Source: Calditrichota bacterium (GTDB taxonomy: Bacteria > Zhuqueibacterota > Zhuqueibacteria > Zhuqueibacterales > Geothermadaptataceae). From it: a DNA stretch of 64,000 nt. Below the pieces are notes generated by a model, which saw only the letters and a list, made by a program, of their open reading frames with translations, had not been told where the DNA came from and did not search any database. This document shows, piece after piece, positions 54,579-63,080 of this stretch (position 1 is its first letter; each line of letters starts with the position of its first letter). The position numbers and the translations under genes were made by a program. The stretch is from assembly GCA_008501765.1 (NCBI GenBank), contig QQUE01000012.1:248001-312000 (forward strand). Direction: 5' to 3'.

Positions 54579-54647
54579 AATTTAAACAACTTCGACAAAC
54601 ATCAATAAGTCGGGGTTCTGAGACCAGAACGTTACGGAGACGATACA

Positions 54648-55895
54648 ATGAAGTTTAATACAAATAAATACTTACTTATAACTGCGATCACAGTCCTGCT
54701 GCTTGCGCCATCTCTTCAGGCCCAGGTCGGCAACGCCGGCATGCCCGGCGCCTATCTTTATTCCGGGGTTGGAGCCCGCGCTCTCGGCATGGGCGGCGCC
54801 TATTCTGCCATCGCCAACGATGTTACGGCCGTTTACTGGAATCCGGCAGGTCTGGCGACGCAAAATCCATATCAATTTTCCTTTATGCACAACAGCCTTT
54901 TTATGGGCACCGCCATCGATTTTGTTGTAGCCAGCGCACCCACAGAACGTTATGGCAGCTTCGGGTTGGGCGTGCTGACACTGGGCTCCGGGGATTTCGA
55001 GCAACGCAGTGTGCTCAATGAAAATTTGGGCAGTTTCAGTATGCGGGATATGGCTTTTTTCGTTTCCTGGGCAGAAGAAGTCTATCCCGATCTTTCTGTT
55101 GGCATCAATTACAAATTTGTTAATCAGAAAATCCTAAGTCATTCCGGCAGCGGCCACGGATTCGACCTGGCCCTAAAAGCCCACCTGTTCGATCGACTCG
55201 ACGCCGGATTCGTGCTTGCCAATGTTCTGAGTCCGAAAGTGACTTTAATTTCTGAGGCAGAAACCTATCCGATGCAGATTCGCACCGGAGTTTCAACCGC
55301 CTTTCTGGAAGATAAACTGACATTGAGCACTGAATTTTCAAAAACCAGCGGTTGGGGGTCGTCTCAGTTGCATTTTGGTGCGGAATATATGGCAATGCCA
55401 AATCTGGCCGTGCGTATGGGGCTGAATGACGGGCTTTTTACGATCGGGGCCGGTTTTACTTTTCGTAACTATGGTTTGGATTACGGGACTGCCAACAATT
55501 CCGAATTAGGTTCCAGCCAACGATTTGCGATAAACTATGCTTTCGGTGGATTTGGCGTTGTCGCGCTGGCTTCGCCTTCCGTTTTTTCTCCGGCAGGGGA
55601 AGTCAATGTGACCCGCATCAAACTGAAAGTCAAAAGCAAAACAAAAATCGAGCAGTGGATTTTTGCCATCGTGGATAATGACGGCCGGGTGATTCGCCAG
55701 TTCAGCGGCAGCAACGATCCGCCGGAAGAAATCATCTGGGATGGCCGGGATAATCGCGGCGCCCTGGTTTCAGACGGGCGTTTTACCTACCGCTTTGATG
55801 TGCGCACTGATGAAGCCGAGGATATGATGGCCAATGGCATGCTGGTGAAAATCGACACCCAGGGGCCCATCGGCGTGATCGGTGGCGAAGAATAA
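54648..55895 (+). CDS. PorV/PorQ-like outer-membrane protein with FlgD-like C-terminal domain
   Basis: 415 residues. Signal peptide about 1-26 (ends LQAQ). The N-terminal signature GARALGMGGAYSAIANDVTAVYWNPAGLA is that of the PorV/PorQ family of 14-strand barrels. PorV is the shuttle that binds sorting domains in the type IX system. Unusually, the barrel (about 30-310) is followed by a periplasmic or surface FlgD-like Ig domain (about 320-400: KIEQWIFAIVDNDGRVIRQF, PPEEIIWDGRDNRGALVSDG, YRFDVRT). It lies 69 bp after the giant sorting-domain protein, so it is a likely export or attachment partner. Confidence 0.85.
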   Translation: MKFNTNKYLLITAITVLLLAPSLQAQVGNAGMPGAYLYSGVGARALGMGGAYSAIANDVTAVYWNPAGLATQNPYQFSFMHNSLFMGTAIDFVVASAPTERYGSFGLGVLTLGSGDFEQRSVLNENLGSFSMRDMAFFVSWAEEVYPDLSVGINYKFVNQKILSHSGSGHGFDLALKAHLFDRLDAGFVLANVLSPKVTLISEAETYPMQIRTGVSTAFLEDKLTLSTEFSKTSGWGSSQLHFGAEYMAMPNLAVRMGLNDGLFTIGAGFTFRNYGLDYGTANNSELGSSQRFAINYAFGGFGVVALASPSVFSPAGEVNVTRIKLKVKSKTKIEQWIFAIVDNDGRVIRQFSGSNDPPEEIIWDGRDNRGALVSDGRFTYRFDVRTDEAEDMMANGMLVKIDTQGPIGVIGGEE

Positions 55896-55999
55896 TCGGC
55901 ACATCTGAATCGGGTGCGCTGGCTAAACAAAGCGCATCCACCTTCTTTTTAGAAAGTTCAGGTGGAAAACAGGATGTTAATTAGTGTTGGGATAAAAAA

Positions 56000-58900
56000 A
56001 TGAGAGAGCAAATCGTTCGGAAAATATGCTATTTAAGTATCAGTTTAGTATTTATAATTAGCCAGCAGATAACAGCGGCGGAGAAAGAATCAGCCTGGCA
56101 GAAATACCAGCAAGCTGCTGTGCTGTTCCAACAAACGGGATCCCCGCAAAAAATTATCGACCTTTGCAAAAGCGCCCAGAAACTAACGGATGATCCGGTT
56201 TTAAAAGCACGGGCGATTTTTCTAATTTCACAAGTATTTATCACTGAGAAAAATTTCACCAAATCACACAAATTACTGGCAGATTTGTACAATTCTTCCG
56301 ATGATTTTCCCTTGAATATCACACTGGAAGCGCGGTTGCGCGATGCTGAACTTTATTGCAAAGAAAATCTGCCCTCCGAGGCATTGCGGTTATTTCAAAC
56401 TGTGTGCGACAGCGCTCCTAATCCCTTTTTGCAGCAGGAGGCCCGACTCGGCCTCGCCAACGTGCTCGCTCAAAAAGGCAATTGGCAGGACAGTGATTCT
56501 ATTTTAAATGCAGTCATTGCTGCATCCCCGCGCTATGAAAATGACGAACGGGTGCGCATTTTAGCAGCGCAACAGGCGCTATCACTGAATAATCCGCAAA
56601 GGGCGATTGCGCAATTGCAGGGCAATCAAAGCAAGATATCCCTCGCTTTACTGGCAAAAGCCTACGAACAAGCGGACAAACCGATTATGGCTGTCGGTGT
56701 TTACAAAAAAATCCGCGATAATTTTCCAAATTCAGCGGAAGCCGAGGACGCTCTTTTCCAGGCGGGGGAAGTATTTTTACGAGCTCAGGATTGGCTTGCT
56801 GCACGAACGGAGTTAATAAAATTATCGCAGAATTACCCGGGCAGCCGCCGCATGCCGGGCGTGCAATTTCGCCTTGGCTGGGTTTATTTGCAGCTGAAAC
56901 AGTATAAAGAGGCCTTCGCAGCATTTCAAACTGTATCGCCAAATCCGGAACATGCCAGCTATTTTGCATTTATGCGCGCGGAATGCCTGCATCGAATGGG
57001 CGCTCTGGAGCCTGAAAAACTGCAGGAAGCAATTTTGGCATTTAACAGCACCGCTGCTCTCTATTCGCAATCTGCAGTCGCTCCCCTGGCAAAATTGCGG
57101 GCTGCTCTGATTTTATTTGAAAAAGGAAAAGACAGCGACGCCATCATTAGTTTGCGGCAATTTTTATCCATCTACACCAAAGATGAGCTCGTTGCCACCG
57201 CCAATTTTTTACTGGCGACAAAAGGCGAACCGGGCATGTCCGGCCATTATTTTAATAACTTGATCGACAAATATCCGGACAGCTATCTGTTCGACGCTGC
57301 GCTGACTGCTTTGCAGGAGATTGACTATAAACACAATAAATATCAAGAAATTATCAATCGCCAGGCCCACCGCGGACAACTGCTGGATGGAAACGATTAT
57401 TCCAAATGGCAGCGCGCCCAATTTTTATTGCACGCAGAATCATCCTATTATTTACAGCATTACGATCAGGCGCAGCACGACTACGAAAAAGCGTCGAATG
57501 AAGCGGATGATGAAATTGCGCACAATGCCCGATTAGGCAGCGCCTGGTGTATTTTACAGCAGGGATTTACCGATTCGGCTCGGGTGATTTTTGCGGAACT
57601 GCAGCAGACACTGCCGGGCGCCGCTTATGTAAAAGCCGCGTACGGACTTGCGACCGCTCATTTCCGCGCCAAAGATTATGAAAAAGCGCTGCAAACTTTT
57701 CCGGCCAATTTGCAGGATGAAGGCAACCCCGAACTGCGCGCGCTCATCGTGAAATCTCTCTATCACAGCGGAGAATCTTACTATCGGCTCGAATATTACG
57801 GTCAGGCCATCGAAACGTGGCTCAAGCTGGTAGACAATTTTCCACAGGATGCACTTGCCGCCCGCTCGCAATACCGGGCAGCAGACACTTATTTTCGCGC
57901 CAATCATTTTGAAAAAGCAGCCGCAGCTTATCAAACCGTTCTGGATCAATATAATGGCAGTAAATTCGCTTCAGAAAGTATGTTGCAACTGGCGCAATGT
58001 AAATACAATGCCGGGGATTATCAGGCGGCCGTGACCGGATTTGAAAAATATATCGCAACGTACCCACAGCACGCGCAAACAAAGGACGCGCTCGAGGGCA
58101 TCCAGCTCAGTTATTACCAAATGGGACAAGGCAGTCAGGCTTCAGCGGCGCTGGAAAAAGTTATTCAGAATTTCCCCGATGGCATGCTCTCCGCCGATGC
58201 GCGATACCGGCTGGCCGCAAGTTATCTCGAGGCCAAAGATTACGAAAAGGCAGTGACGGCTTTCAAAGAAATATTGACGCAATTTCCCGGAACATCTTAC
58301 GCAATGGACGCCCAATTTGCCCTTGCCGGCGCCTATCAGACCAAGGGTGACAATGATCTGGCAAACGCCGAATACCAGCGATTTATCCAGTATTTTCCTG
58401 ACAGCCCCAACATTGCCGAGGCCACTTTTAACCTGGCTGTCGGTTATTTCAACCTGGAAAGCTATCTCAGCGCCAGCGATTATTTCAGCCAGATCACCGA
58501 GAAATATCAATCGAGCTCGTTTTACAAACCCGCTCTACAAAACCTGGGTTGGTGTTTCAAAAGGCTGGGAGAAAATGAAAAAGCATTGCAATATTTTCAA
58601 ACATTTGTCGATAAAAATGCTGTAGGGCCGGAGCGTGAAAACATGTCCCTGCAAATTGCGACCATCAAAGCGGAACTTGGGCAGGAGAATGAGGCATTGC
58701 CGGTTTTTACAACGCTTTCAAAAAGTAATAATGGTGAAATTGCCGCCGAAGCGGCTTATCAACGTGGCATGTTACTACTCAAAAAAGAAAGCTCTGAATC
58801 GGCACGCAAAGCATTTAGTCTCGCGATTAAAAAAGGTTCCAGCGACAATTATTACCGTCTCAGTTCATTGGCACAATTGGGCGCCATTTATGAAGGACGC

Positions 58901-59023
58901 CGGAGCTGGAAAAAAGCCATCGCAGCCTATAAACTTCTTGCCGATAGCGCCAGTGATCCCACGTGGGTTGCCGCAGCACAGGACAGGATGCAAGCGATCG
59001 CTTCACGGATTTCGACAGAATAG
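56000..59023 (+). CDS. Large TPR-repeat exported protein
   Basis: 1007 residues. N-terminal signal or anchor helix (about 8-27). The rest is nearly all TPR or TPR-like repeats (20 or more), with recurrent patterns such as AEDALFQAGEVFLRAQDWLAA, ALAGAYQTKGDNDLANAEYQRF and YFPDSPNIAEATFNLAVGYF. Long TPR solenoids of this type (YbgF/BamD-like) act as periplasmic scaffolds. Its place between the PorV-like gene and the ExbB-ExbD-TonB genes suggests it links the outer-membrane component to the energised complex (inference). No T-run or hairpin separates it from the next genes. Confidence 0.88.
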   Translation: MREQIVRKICYLSISLVFIISQQITAAEKESAWQKYQQAAVLFQQTGSPQKIIDLCKSAQKLTDDPVLKARAIFLISQVFITEKNFTKSHKLLADLYNSSDDFPLNITLEARLRDAELYCKENLPSEALRLFQTVCDSAPNPFLQQEARLGLANVLAQKGNWQDSDSILNAVIAASPRYENDERVRILAAQQALSLNNPQRAIAQLQGNQSKISLALLAKAYEQADKPIMAVGVYKKIRDNFPNSAEAEDALFQAGEVFLRAQDWLAARTELIKLSQNYPGSRRMPGVQFRLGWVYLQLKQYKEAFAAFQTVSPNPEHASYFAFMRAECLHRMGALEPEKLQEAILAFNSTAALYSQSAVAPLAKLRAALILFEKGKDSDAIISLRQFLSIYTKDELVATANFLLATKGEPGMSGHYFNNLIDKYPDSYLFDAALTALQEIDYKHNKYQEIINRQAHRGQLLDGNDYSKWQRAQFLLHAESSYYLQHYDQAQHDYEKASNEADDEIAHNARLGSAWCILQQGFTDSARVIFAELQQTLPGAAYVKAAYGLATAHFRAKDYEKALQTFPANLQDEGNPELRALIVKSLYHSGESYYRLEYYGQAIETWLKLVDNFPQDALAARSQYRAADTYFRANHFEKAAAAYQTVLDQYNGSKFASESMLQLAQCKYNAGDYQAAVTGFEKYIATYPQHAQTKDALEGIQLSYYQMGQGSQASAALEKVIQNFPDGMLSADARYRLAASYLEAKDYEKAVTAFKEILTQFPGTSYAMDAQFALAGAYQTKGDNDLANAEYQRFIQYFPDSPNIAEATFNLAVGYFNLESYLSASDYFSQITEKYQSSSFYKPALQNLGWCFKRLGENEKALQYFQTFVDKNAVGPERENMSLQIATIKAELGQENEALPVFTTLSKSNNGEIAAEAAYQRGMLLLKKESSESARKAFSLAIKKGSSDNYYRLSSLAQLGAIYEGRRSWKKAIAAYKLLADSASDPTWVAAAQDRMQAIASRISTE

Positions 59024-59189
59024 ATTTGCAGATTTATACTTTAATAATGCCTAAATAGATGAAACAGACACGTGGATTTTAGCTCAATAAACTTACAGCC
59101 CCAAAGTCTTTTACACCAAATTTCTTTGGCGAAATGAGAAAAGGGAAACGGATCAGAGATTCGCACCACAGTAAAATCTGGAGACAGAA

Positions 59190-59804
59190 ATGGAACTGAA
59201 TGTACTTGATACCTTACAATCGAGTTTTACCATGTTCATCCTGCTGGGATGTTCAGTTTTAGCGCTGACATTTATTTTTGAACGATGGCTTTATCTGAAA
59301 AGGTCATCGATAAATGCCGACTTTTTTTTCGGCCAATTCCGCGAAGCATTCAGCAGAGGCGGCCAGGACGCCGCGTTAAATGTGTGTAACAGTTCAATCA
59401 CGCCGTTAGCCGCCGTTATTCGCGCCGGCATCGAAGATCCGAACGCGACAGCCCACGCTTCCGAAGAAATGATGGACGCTACTGCCATTGATGAACGCTC
59501 GAAGCTTGAAAAAAACCTGAATACACTGGGCACCCTGGGCAACATATCGCCGTTGATCGGGCTTTTTGGAACGGTCATCGGAATTATCCGTGCATTTCAT
59601 GCTTTGGCGGTGAGCGGGTCCGCAGGGCCGTCAGTGATTTCAGCTGGTATCGCGGAAGCGCTTATTACAACGGCCGGAGGATTGGTCGTGGCTGTGCCCG
59701 CTGTGATATTTTATAATTATTTTCTCCGCCGTGTCAACACGATTATGACAGATATCGAATCTGTCAGTAAAAAGGTGCTTGTGACAACAGGAAAAGTGAG
59801 CTAA
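59190..59804 (+). CDS. exbB: ExbB/TolQ/MotA-family proton channel protein
   Basis: 204 residues. Three membrane helices (about 14-36, 110-132, 152-176). Family motifs: TLGNISPLIGLFGTVIGIIRAF and GIAEALITTAGGLVVAVPAVIFYNYF, with the conserved Thr/Gly of the proton path. Forms the pentamer around ExbD that converts proton flow into motion of TonB. GGAGACAGAA precedes ATG. First gene of the ExbB-ExbD-ExbD-TonB set. Confidence 0.93.
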   Translation: MELNVLDTLQSSFTMFILLGCSVLALTFIFERWLYLKRSSINADFFFGQFREAFSRGGQDAALNVCNSSITPLAAVIRAGIEDPNATAHASEEMMDATAIDERSKLEKNLNTLGTLGNISPLIGLFGTVIGIIRAFHALAVSGSAGPSVISAGIAEALITTAGGLVVAVPAVIFYNYFLRRVNTIMTDIESVSKKVLVTTGKVS

Positions 59805-59828
59805 GCATAACAGGATACAGACAGAAAC

Positions 59829-60239
59829 ATGGACGTGAACAAAGGACAAAAAAAGCACGGAATGAGCGAGATCAACCTGACGTCGCTCGTCGATGTGTGC
59901 CTGACACTGGTGATTATTTTCATGGTAACATCGCCACTTGTTATGCAATCAGGAATTAAAATTTCAACCCCGGCAATCGCAAAAGCGAGCACAACGAAAG
60001 TGCAAACTGAACTAAAAGCCAATGTGCACCTCAAACCAGATGGGCTGGTACAATTTAATGGCCGTGAAATTGAGGACGCTGTTTTTGCAGATTCGCTGCG
60101 TTTATTTTTAGCGGCGAGCAAGGAAAAACTTGTGGTTATCAGTGCCGAGGGCGACGTTTTGCACGACCGTGTCATCGCGATTATGGATGAGGCAAAACAA
60201 TGTGGTGCCGAAAAACTTTCGCTTATTCGCCGCAAATAG
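59829..60239 (+). CDS. exbD: ExbD/TolR-family protein with intact membrane aspartate
   Basis: 136 residues. A single membrane helix (about 17-38) reads SLVDVCLTLVIIFMVTS, with D22 at the place of the essential proton-binding aspartate. The C-terminal periplasmic domain carries LKPDGLVQFNGREIED and LVVISAEGDVLHDRVIAIMDEAKQCG. Works with ExbB and TonB. A second ExbD follows 53 bp later. Confidence 0.93.
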   Translation: MDVNKGQKKHGMSEINLTSLVDVCLTLVIIFMVTSPLVMQSGIKISTPAIAKASTTKVQTELKANVHLKPDGLVQFNGREIEDAVFADSLRLFLAASKEKLVVISAEGDVLHDRVIAIMDEAKQCGAEKLSLIRRK

Positions 60240-60292
60240 CCACGAATTCATATTAAACTGACGAAGTTAAAAACTGTTAGCGTGAGAAGAAT

Positions 60293-60691
60293 ATGCAAGT
60301 AAATAGCAAAATCGATATCACTCCATTGGTCGGTGTCGCACTGATTTTGGTGATTGTTTTTATGGTGACTTCACCATTGATTATGGCGCCGATGGATATG
60401 GACGTTGACCTGCCCAAGGCGGCAACACGCGAAGCCAAATCAGAAACCAATATTACAATCTCGATGAGTCAAGCTGGCATTGTGGCACTTAACGAAGATA
60501 AAATTGCTAAAAAACATGTAAAAAAAGCATTGCAGCAGCAATTAAAAAAATTCCCCAAACGGCTTGTGGTTATACGTGCAGACAAAAACATCAAGCATGA
60601 AAAAATATTGGAATTGCTGACGATTGCAAAAAGTGCAGGAGCTCAAAATATCGCGTTGGCGACTGTGCAGCGTAACCGCACCGGCGCTTGA
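60293..60691 (+). CDS. Second ExbD/TolR-family protein, membrane aspartate replaced by glycine
   Basis: 132 residues, clearly ExbD by the membrane helix (about 10-30: ITPLVGVALILVIVFMVTSP) and the periplasmic domain (ISMSQAGIVALNEDKIAKKH, RLVVIRADKNIKHEKILELL). The residue aligned with the essential Asp (D22 of the preceding protein) is G14, so this copy probably cannot carry protons. The gene is otherwise intact, not decayed. A heterodimer with one active and one inactive ExbD is suggested, since ExbB pentamers hold an ExbD dimer. Confidence 0.88.
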   Translation: MQVNSKIDITPLVGVALILVIVFMVTSPLIMAPMDMDVDLPKAATREAKSETNITISMSQAGIVALNEDKIAKKHVKKALQQQLKKFPKRLVVIRADKNIKHEKILELLTIAKSAGAQNIALATVQRNRTGA

Positions 60692-60714
60692 TTTGATGAA
60701 TATTTGAGGAAAGA

Positions 60715-61761
60715 ATGGCTGCACCAATGGCAAAAGCACTGAATGAGAGTGATGCAATGGACTCTAAATTTTTAACTCGAATGTGGTTAAATATTTCAGA
60801 ACAAAAGCTGCAACGGAATTTGACCGGATTATCTGTTTCCGTGTTTGTGCACATCGCTTTGATTTTTCTGTATTGGGGTATCGCTGCGTTCGATCAGCCT
60901 GAAATCCTGGAAATTCGTGAAATCAGTTTTGTCGATATGACTGAGGCGCCGCCCATGCCTGTCGAGCCAAAGGCAGCGCGTTTGAATCTGGCAAAAATGG
61001 AAACAGCGCCCATCGCAATTCCAAAACAAAAGGAAAGAATTAAAAACGAAATACAGCCAGTTGTTAATCGCAAGCCTTCTGAAAATCGAACCCAAACAAT
61101 GCCGGTCGTGGCGCTCAATCGCCGCCTCGACATGGAGCGCACGCAAGCGCCGCTCGCTGCCACTCCTATCTCTTTGAGCAAAAAGAATCAAACTGATGTG
61201 CTGAAACTCAGCCAGGCCCAGGGTACACGCAAAGATGAAAAGGTGATCAATCCGGCGGCGCCGATTCAATTGAAGCGCGCCCAAATTTCAAAAGCTGCTA
61301 CTAACTTCAACCACACCGGCAGCCCAATTAATAAGAACAAGCCAAAAATTAATTTAGCAAAACGGAAGCCTACACTTAAATCTGGTTACGCTGGTTCAAA
61401 TCAAGACCAGTTTAGCGCTGTCACAAAGGCAAAATCCGGCTCAATTCAAATCAACAGAAAAAAATCTGGCGTGACAATAACCGGCCCGCTCGGCTCGCGA
61501 CAAATTTTAAAACGAAATATGCCCGATTTTCCGGAATGGGCGAAACAAAAAGGTGTTGGCGCGACCATCGCGTTGCAATTTACGGTTATGGAAAATGGCG
61601 CTGTGAAAGAAAATATCATCGTCTTTCGCACCAGCGGCTCACGGGAATGGGATGAAATTGTAAAGGCAGCGCTGAAAAAATGGCGTTTTGCGCCGCTGCA
61701 AACCGGAGGACGCCGGCAGGATCAAACGGGAGTTATCACGTTCCAGTTTGTGGTGAACTAA
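60715..61761 (+). CDS. tonB: TonB-like energy transducer
   Basis: 348 residues. Short cytoplasmic start, one membrane helix (about 38-57: GLSVSVFVHIALIFLYWGIA), a long Pro/Lys-rich periplasmic linker (about 75-255), and a C-terminal TonB domain (about 260-348: ILKRNMPDFPEWAKQKGVGA, VMENGAVKENIIVFRTSG, AALKKWRFAPLQ). GAGGAAAG precedes ATG. In this operon the partner outer-membrane protein may be the PorV-like protein or a receptor elsewhere; no TonB-dependent receptor gene is in the window. Confidence 0.92.
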   Translation: MAAPMAKALNESDAMDSKFLTRMWLNISEQKLQRNLTGLSVSVFVHIALIFLYWGIAAFDQPEILEIREISFVDMTEAPPMPVEPKAARLNLAKMETAPIAIPKQKERIKNEIQPVVNRKPSENRTQTMPVVALNRRLDMERTQAPLAATPISLSKKNQTDVLKLSQAQGTRKDEKVINPAAPIQLKRAQISKAATNFNHTGSPINKNKPKINLAKRKPTLKSGYAGSNQDQFSAVTKAKSGSIQINRKKSGVTITGPLGSRQILKRNMPDFPEWAKQKGVGATIALQFTVMENGAVKENIIVFRTSGSREWDEIVKAALKKWRFAPLQTGGRRQDQTGVITFQFVVN

Positions 61762-61789
61762 TGCCGGCAGGTATCTTTAGGAGAAGAAA

Positions 61790-62647
61790 ATGAGAAAATT
61801 GATAATTTTATTTTTGAGCGTGCTTTGGACAGCAGGCGGTTTCGCACAAACGAGCGAAAAGGCGGATTCCTCGTCCAATGTGCTGGATGATGTCGTGGTT
61901 CAGGCTCAATTTAAAGGTGTTTTCGAAGAAGACAAATTGCCGTTGGCAACAAATTTTGATTACAGCAACGAGACAGTGATCGAGAACCGTGTCAATTGGA
62001 ACAGCCTGGCTGAAGTCGAAAATGAAACTGCATCTGCGGAAAAAGAAGTCATCTTGCCATTGCATTTTTCGCAACCACAATTTGCACAAATTCAACCAGC
62101 ACCGGTTAAAGCGTTTCGTCTTAAATTCGAGAACCTACAGCGCTGGCAATTAAACATCACCAGCGGTGACGGCTCACAATTTCGGCAAATCGCGGGAGAA
62201 GGCAATCCCCCGGAAAGCATTTCCTGGGATGGATTGAGCACAAACAAGGATCCCCTGCTGGCCGGACGAAATTACGCATACAGTTTTACAGCCGTGGATA
62301 AAGCCGGGAATAAACGCACATTTCCGGGAAATTCATTTCAAGTCCCGGCCTTTTTTTTGGAATTGGGTGATTCCCTGCTCATCGGTTTGGGCCAGAAAAC
62401 ACTTTTCAGTGATGATGGCTTGCGCCTCCTGCCGGGCAGCATCGATTATGCTCGGGAGGTAGCCACGCTCATTCGGTATAAAATGAATGGCCCACAGAAA
62501 GTACAGGTTGCATTTCAGACAGCCACTGGCGAAAAATTCTTACAAATGGTCGCTGATGAACTGGTTGTAGAGAAATCATTTTTTGCTCGTATAAATCCCC
62601 AGGAAAACAGCAAGAATGGGCTGGTATTTTATATCGTTCCCAATTAA
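61790..62647 (+). CDS. Exported protein with FlgD-like domain, operon end
   Basis: 285 residues. Signal peptide about 1-20 (ends GFAQ). The middle (about 105-185) has the FlgD-like Ig pattern (FRLKFENLQRWQLNITSGDG, PESISWDGLSTNKDPL, YAYSFTAVDKAGNKR), the same fold as the tail of the PorV-like protein. The C-terminal 90 residues (from LELGDSLLIGLGQKTLFSDDG) resemble a degenerate OmpA-like domain (LLPGSIDYAREVATLIRY), but without clear peptidoglycan-binding residues. TTAGGAG precedes ATG. Probably a periplasmic part of the same machine. Confidence 0.65.
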   Translation: MRKLIILFLSVLWTAGGFAQTSEKADSSSNVLDDVVVQAQFKGVFEEDKLPLATNFDYSNETVIENRVNWNSLAEVENETASAEKEVILPLHFSQPQFAQIQPAPVKAFRLKFENLQRWQLNITSGDGSQFRQIAGEGNPPESISWDGLSTNKDPLLAGRNYAYSFTAVDKAGNKRTFPGNSFQVPAFFLELGDSLLIGLGQKTLFSDDGLRLLPGSIDYAREVATLIRYKMNGPQKVQVAFQTATGEKFLQMVADELVVEKSFFARINPQENSKNGLVFYIVPN

Positions 62648-62674
62648 AAATCGAGTTCAAAATTTCTGTAAATT

Positions 62675-62705
62675 AAAAAAGCCCCGTTTCCACGCGGCTT
62701 TTTTT
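62675..62705. terminator. Bidirectional intrinsic terminator after the envelope operon
   Basis: AAAAAAGCC(C)CG pairs with CG(C)GGCTTTTTT, giving an A-run before and a T-run after the stem, so it can serve both strands. It lies 28 bp after the last operon stop. Confidence 0.85.
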
Positions 62706-62726
62706 ATGACTAATCAGTTTATTTTC

Positions 62727-63031
62727 GCTCTGTTAAAGGAACGGTATGAATTATCCAGCGATCGCTTCTAAATTCCCATCCTTGAAAAGGAGGGGAAATC
62801 AACCGGAGCGTTAAGCGAAGGTTGGAGGGGTGGTTGCTGAGATGAGCCTGGAAATTGATAAAAAAGTAGCTGATCGCATAAAACCACCCCTGATTTTTCC
62901 GCTGAACGCTCCAAAATCTGTCCCCTCCTTTTTCAAGGATGGGAATTGCTAAAGCGCTTCACGCTTCAAATGGCTTGGTATATGACCTGACTGGAGACAG
63001 TATAATAATCAACTTGTTTCTTAAACAGAGC
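62727..63031. repeat. Composite element with GCTCTGTTTAA ends, copy B
   Basis: Left end GCTCTGTTAAAG and right end TTAAACAGAGC are complementary with one base missing. AACGGTATGAATTATCCA near the left end is shared exactly with copy A (25223-25395). Inside sits a GGAGGGG-type repeat: 62771-62795 pairs with 62922-62947 (one extra T), and GGGGTGGTT 62827-62835 pairs with AACCACCCC 62882-62890. The same shell thus carries different inserts in the two places. Confidence 0.55.
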
Positions 63032-63080
63032 CATTATTTTTCAATGGTCAACGAATGGCCACATTGTGATTTTTAGCGTA

